Assembly: GCF_028281305.1 (NCBI RefSeq)
Contig: NZ_JANQKD010000080.1
Location: 1 to 64,000, forward strand
DNA from: Pelagibius sp.
Lineage (GTDB): Bacteria; Pseudomonadota; Alphaproteobacteria; Kiloniellales; Kiloniellaceae
Direction: 5' to 3'
DNA length: 64,000 bases
The notes beneath the pieces were generated by a model. That model was not told the origin of the DNA. It saw only the letters and a program-made list of their open reading frames with translations, and did not search any database. A program made the translations under genes and the position numbers. This document shows positions 24,165 to 32,436 of this stretch, piece by piece (position 1 is the stretch's first letter; every line of letters begins with the position of its first letter).

Positions 24165-24569
24165 ATGCAGGAACACGCCGACGTCTTGTTTGCCAACGAT
24201 ACCTTCTATTTCGCGTTTCAGATGCGCGATCTGGAGGCGATGGACCGCCTCTGGTCCGAGCGTACGGCGGTCGCCTGCATTCATCCGGGCTGGCCGGCCA
24301 TTGCCGGGCGCGAAGAGGTGATGCAGAGCTGGGCGGCGATCCTTTCCAATGAGCAGGCACCGGCCATCACCTGCCGCGGCGCGCGGGCCTATCGGACCGG
24401 CGAAAGCGCCTTCGTGACCTGCTACGAGCTCATTGGTTCCAACCTTCTGGTGGCGACCAACGTCTTTATACGCGAGGGAACGGACTGGAAGATGGTGCAC
24501 CATCAGGCCGGGCCCTGTAACGCCCCGCCGGGGGAATTGCCGGAAGAGGAGCCCGGCAGCGTTCAGTAG
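24165..24569 (+). CDS. NTF2-like (SnoaL-like) protein
   Basis: Small cytoplasmic protein of 134 residues with the NTF2/SnoaL cone fold: 'ANDTFYFAFQMRDLEAMDRLWSER', 'CIHPGWPAIAGREEVMQSWAAIL' and 'VATNVFIREGTDWKMVHHQAGP'. Such proteins are often annotated as ketosteroid-isomerase-like, but no specific reaction can be stated. The start ATG at 24165 has GGAGG just upstream. It converges with the cold-shock gene, and a 13-bp tandem repeat lies between them. Confidence 0.85.
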   Translation: MQEHADVLFANDTFYFAFQMRDLEAMDRLWSERTAVACIHPGWPAIAGREEVMQSWAAILSNEQAPAITCRGARAYRTGESAFVTCYELIGSNLLVATNVFIREGTDWKMVHHQAGPCNAPPGELPEEEPGSVQ

Positions 24570-24590
24570 TGCCGGGCAAAGGGCCTGAGT

Positions 24591-24668
24591 AAAGAGGCTG
24601 GGCAAAGAGGCTGGGCAACGAGACCGGGCAACGAGACCGGGCAACGAGACCGGGCAACGAGACCGGGC
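24591..24668. repeat. 13-bp tandem repeat, six units
   Basis: Six consecutive 13-bp units: two of AAAGAGGCTGGGC (24591-24616) and four of AACGAGACCGGGC (24617-24668). The array fills most of the gap between two convergent genes. It contains no reading frame of interest. The four identical units suggest recent slippage. Confidence 0.95.
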
Positions 24669-24691
24669 AGGACGCCCGGAAAGGAAGCCGG

Positions 24692-25186
24692 TCAGATCAG
24701 TTCGACGTGCTCGGCCATGGGGCCTTTCTGGCCCATACGGGTCTGCATGCGCACCCTTTGATTGGGCTCCAGTGCGCCGATGCCGAAACGCTCCAGCGTG
24801 CGCCCGGAAACGAAGACGTCCTTGCCGCCGTTGTCGGGGATGACGAAGCCGAAGCCTTTTTCGGCGTTGAAGAACTTCACCGTGCCTTCGATGACTTCCG
24901 TCGGGCCCGGATCGGCCTGGAAGCTGGGCGCCGGCGCCGATTCGACCCGATGGATCTCGGCCACCTGCAGGCCCTTGCGGCCCTGCATGAGGTCGCAGAC
25001 GATCGTGGTGCCTTCCGCAAAGTCCCGGTTGCCGGAGCGTTCCACCACCGAGATGTGGAGGAAGGCATCGGGCGATCCGTCGTTCAACTGCACGAAGCCG
25101 AAGCCCTTGGTCGAATTGAACCACTTGACCACGGCGGTCACTTCGCGGTGGGTGATCTCCTGAGACTCGAAATCACGATCATTCAT
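24692..25186 (-). CDS. Double cold-shock-domain protein
   Basis: RNA/single-stranded DNA binding protein of 164 residues with two cold-shock domains. Domain 1 is ~17-80 (VVKWFNSTKGFGFVQLNDG, DAFLHISVVERSG) and domain 2 ~97-163 (VKFFNAEKGFGFVIPDNGGKDVFVS). Both keep the RNP1 GFGFV; RNP2 is clear in domain 1 (DAFLHI) and altered in domain 2 (DVFVS, His lost). Twin-domain proteins of this kind are common in alphaproteobacteria. The ATG at 25186 is preferred. A long gene-free leader lies upstream, which could carry cold-responsive RNA structure. Confidence 0.92.
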   Translation of the reverse strand: MNDRDFESQEITHREVTAVVKWFNSTKGFGFVQLNDGSPDAFLHISVVERSGNRDFAEGTTIVCDLMQGRKGLQVAEIHRVESAPAPSFQADPGPTEVIEGTVKFFNAEKGFGFVIPDNGGKDVFVSGRTLERFGIGALEPNQRVRMQTRMGQKGPMAEHVELI

Positions 25187-25710
25187 CACTACGGCAACTC
25201 CAATACTGCCCGGGGTTTCCCGGGTGTCACCCAGCAGCCATCTGCCCAGCAGTGATTTGCGAAGAGAACAGCTTGCCGCGCCGGCCCACTTCTCATCTCT
25301 CAGCCGTGCGCCCCGGCGATCCGCAAACTCTGCGGCCAAGCGCCGTGCCGGCCGATTCGGCCGCGCAGCGTCTCAGCCACGGTCATGCATGATCGCGATG
25401 CCAGGTATCTTCCCGTTCCCGCATGCGGGCCGCGCCCGCACGCCCTCGTATCAAACTTCCCCACTGGTAACTGCACCCCTGCGTCTGCTGCCGGATGGTG
25501 GCCTGCAAACGCCGTACTACACAAACCGGTGCCCTACTTGGATCGCCGCATCAAACGAAACGGTCGCATCGGCTAGCAGTTGCGTCCATGAAGGTTCGTA
25601 GACTGACAACCTGTATCGACCGTATGCTCAATCCATTTAAGCCTGACTCCAAAACCAGTTCCATAGAAAACCTCGGCGCGCAGCGGCTGCCGGCCCGGCT
25701 GGCCACAACA

Positions 25711-25755
25711 TCTAGGGGGTGGCTCTTCAGTGTGGGGCTAATCCCACCCCTTAGA
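25711..25755. other. Strong stem-loop, possible terminator or small RNA end
   Basis: TCTAGGGGGTGG (25711-25722) and CCACCCCTTAGA (25744-25755) pair almost perfectly (11 of 12), with GGGGCTAATCCC-like pairing in the loop. No U-tract follows on either strand, so a simple terminator is not certain. Confidence 0.45.
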
Positions 25756-25778
25756 GGCGTCAGAGGCCGCCCATGAGG

Positions 25779-25823
25779 GCGCTCCTTGCCAAGGCGCTCC
25801 TTGCCAAGGCGCTCCTTGCCAAG
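25779..25823. repeat. 15-bp tandem repeat, three exact units plus degenerate ones
   Basis: Three exact copies of GCGCTCCTTGCCAAG (25779-25793, 25794-25808, 25809-25823) are followed by two decayed ones up to about 25852. It lies about 100 bp before tRNA-Leu. Confidence 0.95.
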
Positions 25824-25946
25824 GCGCCCCGTGCCCGGGGCCCCTTGCCAAGATGCCGGGCCCCGCTATGATGCCGCCGCCCGGCCACGCGCGATGGCTG
25901 TGCGGCTGCGGCGCCCCTCCCGGCGCCAGGTCGCCGACGGGTGAGG

Positions 25947-26033
25947 GCCCCTGTGGCGGAATTGGTAGACGCGACAGACTCAAAATCTGTTTCCCGCAAG
26001 GGAGTGCCTGTTCGAGTCAGGCCAGGGGCACCA
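25947..26033 (+). tRNA. tRNA-Leu (anticodon CAA)
   Basis: An 87-nt class II tRNA. The acceptor stem GCCCCTG pairs with CAGGGGC, followed by A and an encoded CCA (26031-26033). The D arm contains GGCGGAATTGGTAGACGC. The anticodon arm is ACAGA-CTCAAAA-TCTGT, giving anticodon CAA (reads UUG). The long variable arm TTTCCCGCAAGGGAG and the T arm CCTGTTCGAGTCAGG are complete. No integrated element is visible at its 3' end. Confidence 0.97.
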
Positions 26034-26358
26034 CCACCGCAACTTCCCGCGAATGCACCTTTCTGCAAGACCTGACCCTCGGGCAACCATAGGCCCTTGC
26101 TGGCGGTGCCCCATGGATTTGGAGCCCGTGCCGCTCGCCATCGCTTCCCCCTTCGGTGGTGCCGGCCGTTCACTGCGGCATCTCCGTGCGGCGGCTCCGC
26201 GGGCCTAAGCGCCGCCTCGGCCGTCCTGCCGTCCATTTGACCCATCCATTTGACGGGCGGCCGGAGGTGTTTATGGTGCGCTTCGGGGTCGGCCAGCGGC
26301 TTGGAATTCTCCGGAAGTGGCCTAGTTGATGGTCTGCGAAGGACTTTGGAGGTCGTAA
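26034..26358. other. Intergenic stretch upstream of folE
   Basis: 325 bp with no convincing gene. The word CCATTTGAC occurs twice (26233-26241 and 26246-26254), which could be -35-like or operator sequences for folE. No riboswitch is recognised. Confidence 0.4.
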
Positions 26359-26988
26359 ATGAACAGCAAGGCAGAGAACGTCAGCAACATCCTGGCGCTG
26401 GAGCGCCAGGAGGCGGCAGCCCGCAAGCCCGACCGCGCGGAGGCCGAGGAAGCGGTGCGCACGCTGCTGCGCTGGGCCGGTGACGACCCCGACCGCGAGG
26501 GCCTGCTCGGCACGCCGGAGCGGGTGGTGCGCGCCTACGAAGGCTTCTTCGGTGGCTACCTCGTCGACCCGGTCGACATGCTCCAGCGCACCTTCGAGGA
26601 GACCGACGGCTACGACGAGATGGTGCTGCTGCGCGACATCCGTTTCGAAAGCCACTGCGAGCACCACATGGTGCCGATCATCGGCGTCGCCCATGTCGGC
26701 TATTTCCCGCGCAACCGGGTGGTCGGCATCTCCAAGCTGGCGCGGGTCGTGGAGGTCTACGCCAAGCGCCTGCAGATCCAGGAGAAGATGACCGCCCAGA
26801 TCGCCAACACCATCGACGCGGTGCTGCAGCCCCACGGCGTGGCGGTGGTGATCGAGGCGACCCATCAGTGCATGACCACCCGCGGCGTCCACAAGCCCGG
26901 CACATCCATGGTGACCAGCCGCATGCTGGGTGCCTTCCGTAACGATCCCAAAACCCGCCAGGAATTCCTCGGCATGATCGGCAAGTGA
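26359..26988 (+). CDS. folE: GTP cyclohydrolase I
   Basis: First enzyme of tetrahydrofolate synthesis: GTP to 7,8-dihydroneopterin triphosphate; cytoplasmic homodecamer. The 209-residue protein has the zinc ligands in [14 protein letters not shown] (Cys and His near residues 97-100) and in HQCMTTRGV (~residue 168), and the substrate-binding GISKLARVV and QEKMTAQIA. Start is clear from GGAGG 6 nt upstream. A pteridine-reductase-like SDR follows at 82 bp, consistent with a pterin pathway pair. Confidence 0.97.
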   Translation: MNSKAENVSNILALERQEAAARKPDRAEAEEAVRTLLRWAGDDPDREGLLGTPERVVRAYEGFFGGYLVDPVDMLQRTFEETDGYDEMVLLRDIRFESHCEHHMVPIIGVAHVGYFPRNRVVGISKLARVVEVYAKRLQIQEKMTAQIANTIDAVLQPHGVAVVIEATHQCMTTRGVHKPGTSMVTSRMLGAFRNDPKTRQEFLGMIGK

Positions 26989-27070
26989 GCAGCGGTTGGG
27001 GCGGGCTCTGCCTTCGCCCCACCGTGCCCTCCTTCGCCCTACCTTCCCGCGTCATGAAAATCCCTTCGCG

Positions 27071-27844
27071 ATGACCGAGGCGCCGCAAACGCTCGAAGAC
27101 CCGCGGCTGCCGCGCGCCGCGCTCGTTACCGGCGCAGCGCGGCGGGTCGGCGCGGCTCTGGCTTCCCATCTGGGCGCCAGGGGCTGGGCCGTGGCGGTGC
27201 ACTACCGCGATTCAAGAGCCGAGGCCGAGGCCCTGTGCCGGACGATCGCGGCGGCCGGCGGCAATGCGGTGGCGCTGCAGGCGGACCTTGCCGATCCCCA
27301 CGCGCTGGAGCCGCTGGTCGACCGCGCCGCGGAAGCCTGCGGGCCGCTCGGTCTGCTGGTGAACAACGCCTCGATCTTCGAGTACGACGATGCCGACAGC
27401 GCCGAGGCGGAGTCCTGGCAGCGCCACCAGGATATCAACCTGCGCGCGCCGCTGGTGCTGACCCAGCGCTTCGCCGCCCTGCTGCCGCGGGAGGCTGTCG
27501 GTCTGGCGGTCAACATGATCGACACCCGTGTTCTCAATCTGACGCCGCGCTACCTCAGCTACACCGTCTCCAAGACCGGGCTCTGGACGCTGACCCAGAC
27601 GCTGGCCCAGGCGCTGGCGCCGCGTATCCGCGTGAACGGGATCGGTCTGGGTCCGACCCTGCCGGTGGAGGGCCAGAGCGATGCCGACTTTGCCGAGCGC
27701 TGCAGCCGCCTGCTGCTGGAGGCGGGCCCCAGCCTGGAGGAGGTCTGCGCCGCGTTGCAGTTCCTGCTGGAGGCACGCTCCATGACCGGGCAAATGCTCG
27801 GGCTGGATGGCGGCGACCACCTGGCCCGTGCACCGGCGGGCTGA
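27071..27844 (+). CDS. SDR oxidoreductase, FolM/pteridine-reductase-like
   Basis: NADPH-dependent short-chain reductase of 257 residues. The cofactor motif reads TGAARRVGAALASHL (residue ~20), with Arg in the place that marks pteridine reductase/FolM proteins; NNAS is at ~97, and the catalytic Tyr/Lys lie in YTVSK at ~170. The C-terminus ends SMTGQMLGLDGGDHLA. Next to folE it probably reduces dihydromonapterin or dihydrofolate to the tetrahydro form. This assignment is an inference from motif and position. Confidence 0.85.
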   Translation: MTEAPQTLEDPRLPRAALVTGAARRVGAALASHLGARGWAVAVHYRDSRAEAEALCRTIAAAGGNAVALQADLADPHALEPLVDRAAEACGPLGLLVNNASIFEYDDADSAEAESWQRHQDINLRAPLVLTQRFAALLPREAVGLAVNMIDTRVLNLTPRYLSYTVSKTGLWTLTQTLAQALAPRIRVNGIGLGPTLPVEGQSDADFAERCSRLLLEAGPSLEEVCAALQFLLEARSMTGQMLGLDGGDHLARAPAG

Positions 27845-27850
27845 CGTGGC

Positions 27851-27873
27851 GGCTGCGGGGTGCGGCCTTTTCT
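27851..27873 (+). terminator. Possible intrinsic terminator after the SDR gene
   Basis: GGCTGC-GGGGT-GCGGCC makes a 6-bp stem with one G-U pair, followed by TTTTCT. It begins 6 bp after the stop codon. Confidence 0.5.
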
Positions 27874-27912
27874 GATTCTCCGTTCGTTTCCTGATTCCCT
27901 GTCTTCCGCCGC

Positions 27913-27972
27913 CCCTTCACCGGTCCCTTCACCTATCCCTTCACCGGTCCCTTTGCCGGCCCCTTCACTGGC
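27913..27972. repeat. 12-bp tandem repeat, five units
   Basis: Five 12-bp units of the form CCCTTCACCGGT with small changes (27913-27924, 27925-27936, 27937-27948, 27949-27960, 27961-27972), in the gap between the SDR gene and the His-rich protein gene. A length divisible by three but no open frame with signals. Confidence 0.9.
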
Positions 27973-28137
27973 TTGTGATGTGACTTTTGTGGTCGCCCCG
28001 GGGAGGACGGGCCATCTGTCTGCGTAGGGTTCACCAAGCAGGGATTGGCTCAAGGTCCTGCTCGATGCGGGATTTTGCACGGCAGCCCCTGCGGACGCGC
28101 ACAACGTTGCGCAGAGACCTGACGTAAGGAGGCTGCG

Positions 28138-28692
28138 ATGGCTGACATCAGACCGATTCCCCGTGCTTACCGCCTTGGGGCCCTGCTTGCCGGCGCGCTG
28201 ACGCTGGCGGGGGCCTTGGCCGCCGCCCCGGTTCCGGCACATGCCTTGGCTTCGCTTGGCGCGACGCCGGTCGGGGCGCCGGTCGGGGCGCCGGCCGTGT
28301 ACACGCCGACGGATGCCGCGACGCTTCACCTCGCGCACCACCGGAGCCATCACCATTTCAAGCCCCGCCACTTTTCAAGACACGGGCACTTCAAGCCCCG
28401 CCACTTCAAGAAACACCGGCATCTCAAGAAACACCGGCACTTCAAGCGGCATCACGTGAAGCGCCATCATCGCAAGCACCACTTTCACGGCTACAGACCC
28501 CATCGCCATTACGGTCACGCGCACCCGCGGCGGCATCATGGACACTTCGCCGGCCGAGGCTGCCATGACGTCACCAAGGTCGGCTTCCGGCACGGCAGGA
28601 AGGCGCTGATCGGCGGCGTGATGTGCTACGATGGATATGGCCGCGGCTATGTGGTCAAGAACAGCCGCTACCTGATCCGCTATCTCCACTAG
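28138..28692 (+). CDS. Histidine/lysine-rich exported protein
   Basis: Protein of 184 residues with a signal peptide (AYRLGALLAGALTLAGALAAAPVPAHA, cut near residue 37). The middle (residues ~65-140) is built of imperfect repeats such as HFKPRH, KKHRH and KRHH and contains several dozen His plus many Lys/Arg. The end is a small Cys/Tyr-containing part (GCHDVTKVGFRHGRKALIGGVMCYDGYGRGYVVKNSRYLIRYL), with two Cys that could bond. Metal binding (Ni, Zn, Cu) or nucleic acid/surface binding is plausible, not shown. AAGGAGG precedes the ATG, so it is translated strongly. Close relatives are annotated only as hypothetical. Confidence 0.8.
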   Translation: MADIRPIPRAYRLGALLAGALTLAGALAAAPVPAHALASLGATPVGAPVGAPAVYTPTDAATLHLAHHRSHHHFKPRHFSRHGHFKPRHFKKHRHLKKHRHFKRHHVKRHHRKHHFHGYRPHRHYGHAHPRRHHGHFAGRGCHDVTKVGFRHGRKALIGGVMCYDGYGRGYVVKNSRYLIRYLH

Positions 28693-28767
28693 TCCGCCCT
28701 TCCGCTGGCGCCCGTGCCTATCGATAGATAGAGGGCGTTGTCGGCGCGCGGATGCCGGACCGTGGTT

Positions 28768-29874
28768 TTACGCGGCGAAGCTCGCCACCGCTGCGCCGAG
28801 CGCTTCGGGCAGGGGTGCGATGCCAAGGCCCGGGGCGTCGCTGGCGGCAAAGCGGCCGTCGCGGCGCTGCGGCGCGCCTTCGGCGATGCGCCGGGTCACG
28901 TAGCTGTTGAAGTCGGTTGCCGTGAAGCGGAAACGCGCCGGCGTCGACTGTGCCAGGGCGGCAATGGCGGCGGTCACGATGTCGCCGCCCCAGCTGTCCT
29001 CGATGGTCATGGCCAGCCCGAGCTGGACGCAGAGGTCGCGCAGCTGGCGCGCCCTGCTGAGGCCGCCGACTTTGCTGAGCTTGATGTTGATGGCGTCCAT
29101 GGCGCCGTCCCTATGCGCCCTTAGCAGGCTGTCGATATCGGTGATGGACTCGTCCAGCACAAAGGGATGGTCGCAGGCGCGGCGCACCGTCAGGCACTCC
29201 TCGTAACCGAGACAAGGCTGCTCGATGTAGACGTCCAGGGCCCGCACGGCACGCACCACGCGGCGTGCCTGGTGCGGCAGCCAGCCGGTGTTCGCATCGG
29301 CGATCAGAACGTCGCCCGCCTCCAGCTCCGCCGCCGCCGCCTCGATGCGCGCAATGTCCTCGTCCGGGTCGCCGCCGACCTTGAGTTGGAAGCGGCGGTA
29401 GCCTTCGTTGCGATACTGCCGGATACGGTCGGCCATGGCCGCCGGCGTGTCCTGGGAAATCGCCCGATAGAGTGCGACGCTGTCCCCGAAGCGCCCGCCG
29501 AGCAGCAGATGGACGGGCAGTCCCGCGGCCTGGCCCAGCAAATCCCAGCAGGCCATATCGACGGCCGACTTGGCGGCTGGCTGGCCCTTCAACTGGGCGT
29601 CCATCTGCGCGCCGATGGCATCGATGGCGCGCGGGTCGCAGCCCAGAAGATCGGGCGCCAAGGCGCCCAGGGCGGCGCGCACGCCGGCGGCAAAGCTGGG
29701 CAGATAGGCCGGGCCCAGGGGGCAGACCTCGCCGTGACCGATCAGGCCCGAATCGCAGGTGATCCGCACGACGGTCGAATCGAAGACGTCGACCGACTTG
29801 CCGCCGGCCCAGCTGTAGCGCCCCTCGTGGAGCGGCAGGTCGACCTGGTGAATATCGATCCGGGTTATCTTCAT
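28768..29874 (-). CDS. Enolase-superfamily dehydratase, cis-3-hydroxy-L-proline dehydratase-like
   Basis: Mandelate racemase/muconate lactonising enzyme family protein of 368 residues. The overall sequence (KITRIDIHQVDLPLHEGRYSW, FDSTVVRITCDSGLIGHGEVCPLG, LYRAISQ) resembles the characterised Labrenzia enzyme that dehydrates cis-3-hydroxy-L-proline to a pyrroline carboxylate, from memory. Catalytic and metal residues are seen in FQLKVGG, LIADANTG, YIEQPC, VLDES and INIKLSKVGG. Start at ATG 29874. It stands alone: no proline racemase, reductase or transporter is adjacent. A related role such as hydroxyproline-betaine epimerase is possible. Confidence 0.85.
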   Translation of the reverse strand: MKITRIDIHQVDLPLHEGRYSWAGGKSVDVFDSTVVRITCDSGLIGHGEVCPLGPAYLPSFAAGVRAALGALAPDLLGCDPRAIDAIGAQMDAQLKGQPAAKSAVDMACWDLLGQAAGLPVHLLLGGRFGDSVALYRAISQDTPAAMADRIRQYRNEGYRRFQLKVGGDPDEDIARIEAAAAELEAGDVLIADANTGWLPHQARRVVRAVRALDVYIEQPCLGYEECLTVRRACDHPFVLDESITDIDSLLRAHRDGAMDAINIKLSKVGGLSRARQLRDLCVQLGLAMTIEDSWGGDIVTAAIAALAQSTPARFRFTATDFNSYVTRRIAEGAPQRRDGRFAASDAPGLGIAPLPEALGAAVASFAA

Positions 29875-30038
29875 GTCTTGATGTCGGCTGTCTCGCGGTG
29901 GGGTTCGGCGGGGCGCTGTGGCGCCGGGACGGCGTCTCGATGCATGCCTTCGTACATCTAGCATTGATGACAGGCGTTTGGGAATTCATGCTGCCCTGAC
30001 GCAAACCCAAGACCGTATTTCGCCAGGGGAGAGGCCGA

Positions 30039-31217
30039 TTGGATCAGGCGCGTTCAAACCAAGAGGCAAACCAAGGGCCAAACCAGGGCCAGAGTCTTCT
30101 CCTGGGCGCTGAGCATCAGCTACGCCAGCCGCTGAACGCGATCAGCCTTCTGATCGGGGAGCTTGCGCAGACCGACTCCGCCCACGAGAGAGACGCCATC
30201 CTCGAGGACCTGCGCTATGCCCTCGGCCTCAGCAACGGCTGGCTCGATGCCCTGGTCGAGCTCGAGAAGTTGAGCCGGGGCATGGTAAGCCCGGAACTGC
30301 GGACGCTGGCGCTCGACGAAGTCTTCGCCCGCGTGAAGGACGACTTCGCGGAGCGTTTCGCCGCCCAGGGCATAGCGTTCCGTGTCGTTAACAGCGGATT
30401 GAGCGTCCAGGCCGATCCCGTCCTGCTGCGCCGCATTCTCGGCGCGCTGCTGGATAACGCCGCCAAGTTCACGCGTGAGGGAAAGGTGATCCTGGGCGGT
30501 CGCCGCCGGGGCCGCTTTGCGCGGGTCGAGGTGGTGGACTCCGGCCTCGGTATTCCCGTCGAGGATCAGTCCAGGATCTTCCGGCCCTTCTACCGCCTGG
30601 AAAACGAGGTTCGTCCGCGTGAGCGCGGTCTCGGCCTTGGCCTCACCCTGGCAGGGCATATGGCAATACTCTGCGGAGACAGCCTTGAGGTCGATTCGAA
30701 GCTGGGGCGCGGATCGCGGTTTTCCCTGACTTTGAAGGCATCCGGAAAAGCGCCGGGGAACAAACCCGGGAAGGGTGAGGGTGCCGCAACAGATCTCGGC
30801 GGGGCCGTTTCGTCGGATGCTGCCTTTGGCGACGTCGAGATGCCGCTCAATCCTTTGCAGGAAGCTGACGTTGCGGTCTTCGACAATGCCGATGCGCAGG
30901 CCGTTCGGGACCATCTGCAGAGCTGGGGCGCGCACGTCCGGGGCGGCACCATCGATGCGCAGGGGCTGGCCGAGTCCCTGGAAGACCCGCCGGTGCTCGT
31001 GATCGCCGATATGGCCGACTTCGATGCCGCCGGAGGGTATGACCAGTTGGCCGCCGTCCGGCAGCGCGGCGCCCCGGCCCCCGCCGTGGTGCTGCTCAGC
31101 GACCGGGGCAAGAACGACAGCGCCGCTGTTTTGCCCGGGCCGGTGCATGTGCTCTTTCGACCGGTCAAGCCGGCACAGTTGAGGGCGCTTTGCCTCTACG
31201 CCTTGGCGCAGAGGTGA
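30039..31217 (+). CDS. Soluble histidine kinase with degenerate C-terminal receiver
   Basis: Sensor-less histidine kinase of 392 residues without membrane segments. The H-box reads EHQLRQPLNAISLL (His near residue 26), as in NahK/ErcS-like kinases. The ATPase domain shows the N-box LLDNAAKFT, VVDSGLGIP, FRPFYRLE and GLGLGL (~140-220). A Lys/Gly-rich linker follows, then a receiver-like domain (~285-392) where the usual acidic pair is replaced (VAVFDNAD), Asp remains in VIADMADFD, and the lysine motif reads FRPVKP. Start is TTG after GGAGAGG. It converges with a NarL-type regulator, its probable partner. The input signal is unknown. Confidence 0.85.
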   Translation: MDQARSNQEANQGPNQGQSLLLGAEHQLRQPLNAISLLIGELAQTDSAHERDAILEDLRYALGLSNGWLDALVELEKLSRGMVSPELRTLALDEVFARVKDDFAERFAAQGIAFRVVNSGLSVQADPVLLRRILGALLDNAAKFTREGKVILGGRRRGRFARVEVVDSGLGIPVEDQSRIFRPFYRLENEVRPRERGLGLGLTLAGHMAILCGDSLEVDSKLGRGSRFSLTLKASGKAPGNKPGKGEGAATDLGGAVSSDAAFGDVEMPLNPLQEADVAVFDNADAQAVRDHLQSWGAHVRGGTIDAQGLAESLEDPPVLVIADMADFDAAGGYDQLAAVRQRGAPAPAVVLLSDRGKNDSAAVLPGPVHVLFRPVKPAQLRALCLYALAQR

Positions 31218-31301
31218 GGCCCCGACCGGGTGTCTCCGCTCAGGGCTCCGGCGTTCTTCTCTGATGAATCGATGCTGCGATGAAGCGGTATCGCGGCCGG
31301 C

Positions 31302-31340
31302 CTGTCCAGCCTGACTGTCCAGCTTGACTGTCCCGCCTGC
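31302..31340. repeat. 13-bp tandem repeat, three units
   Basis: Three units of CTGTCCAGCCTGA with minor changes (31302-31314, 31315-31327, 31328-31340), between the convergent kinase and regulator genes. Confidence 0.85.
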
Positions 31341-31379
31341 GCGCCGAAGCCCCTTCGGTGACGAACAGTGCCGTCAGGC

Positions 31380-32063
31380 TCAGTAGTTGGCGGCTTCCGC
31401 CTCGTCTTCCATCGCGCGGGCCTGGGCCGCGGCGCTGATGGCCGCCTGGGTCCGGCTGTCCAGGTTCAGCCGCTTGACGATGGCCGAGACGTGGACGCGC
31501 ACCGTATGCTCGGACAGGCCGAGCGCTTCGGCCACCTGGGCGTTGGACATGCCTTGACCGAGCAGTTTGTAGACCTGGAACTGACGCTTGGTCAGAGCCC
31601 CGGAAACATCCTCGATCGACTTCTCATTACCGAAGGCGTAGACCGCCTGCTTCTTGGCGGAACTCCGCTGCTCGAGCAGGCGCCGGGGGAAGGCGACACC
31701 GCCGGCGAGCACGGTCTGCAGGGCCGACTCAACCTCATCGCTCTGGGACGACTTAGGGATGTAGCCCATGGCGCCGGCCTCGATGCAGCGCAGGATCTCG
31801 TCACGGTCTTCGATGGCCGACATCACAACCACAGGTACTTGCGGCAAACATTCCCGCATCGCGCGCAGTCCTTCGAAGCGCTTCATGCCCGGCATCAGCA
31901 GATCCAGGAGAATCAGGTCCAGATCCGGGTTGGCTGAAGCGAGATCCAGCGCCTGGCGAAAGTCAGCCGCCTCCAGAAGCTCGCTGCCGCTTTCCAGCCG
32001 GTCGATCAGGTGGCGGGCAGCACTGCGCGTGATCCAGTGGTCGTCGGCATAGAGGACTTTCAT
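31380..32063 (-). CDS. NarL/LuxR-type response regulator
   Basis: Two-component regulator of 227 residues. The receiver domain (1-120) has the acidic pair YADDHW, phospho-Asp in ILLDLLMPG (~residue 54), Ser in VVMSAIED, and Lys in YIPKSS. A linker leads to a LuxR-type helix-turn-helix (LTKRQFQVYKLLGQGMSNAQVAEALGLSEHTVRVHVSAIVKRLNL, ~155-205). It faces the histidine kinase gene convergently and its gene-free promoter side adjoins the lone receiver gene. Targets are unknown. Confidence 0.92.
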   Translation of the reverse strand: MKVLYADDHWITRSAARHLIDRLESGSELLEAADFRQALDLASANPDLDLILLDLLMPGMKRFEGLRAMRECLPQVPVVVMSAIEDRDEILRCIEAGAMGYIPKSSQSDEVESALQTVLAGGVAFPRRLLEQRSSAKKQAVYAFGNEKSIEDVSGALTKRQFQVYKLLGQGMSNAQVAEALGLSEHTVRVHVSAIVKRLNLDSRTQAAISAAAQARAMEDEAEAANY

Positions 32064-32436
32064 AATTTAGAGAACCCTAATTTGATCTTTGTAGGAGATC
32101 GGAACGGACCGATTGCTACGCTGTCTGTGTTGGCCCGTGGTCCTACTCGTCCGCAACTTAGTGTTATGGCACGCCAGACTAAAAGGCCCGCCGATTTGGC
32201 AGAGACATTCTATCCGGCAATGCTGCTGGCGGCCCATTGTCCGAATTTTCGCAGAGTTATCAACTGGAAATCGTCTATCCGCTGGGCGATTCCCGGGGCC
32301 GCCTCCGGTATCTTCGCTGGGCCGGCGAGGCCATCTTGTTCGTACACAGCGCGTATCTCGTCTGGACAATATACAACCGAAAATTGATAACCGTTTTGGT
32401 CCGCCCGGCCGTACCGCCACGCTAATGACGTTTTGT
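32064..32436. other. Gene-poor stretch between two response regulator genes
   Basis: 373 bp. The first 60 bp upstream of the NarL-type gene are A+T-richer and probably its promoter. An open frame at 32237-32425 (+, TTG start, 62 residues, hydrophobic segment EAILFVHSAYLVW) has reasonable codon use but no good ribosome binding site; it may be a small membrane protein or a remnant. No RNA gene recognised. Confidence 0.35.

Larger units (their letters stand above)
25187..25946. other. Long gene-free stretch before the cold-shock gene and tRNA-Leu
   Basis: 760 bp with no convincing reading frame. The part next to the cold-shock gene (to about 25400) may be its 5' leader. The middle (25560-25680) is less GC-rich and probably holds promoters. 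A strong hairpin is at 25711-25755 and a 15-bp tandem repeat at 25779-25823, both listed separately. The last 100 bp lead into the tRNA. Confidence 0.5.

Noticed and set aside
24591-25823. CRISPR array
   Set aside because: Repeats are 13-15 bp and directly tandem, with no unique spacers and no cas genes.
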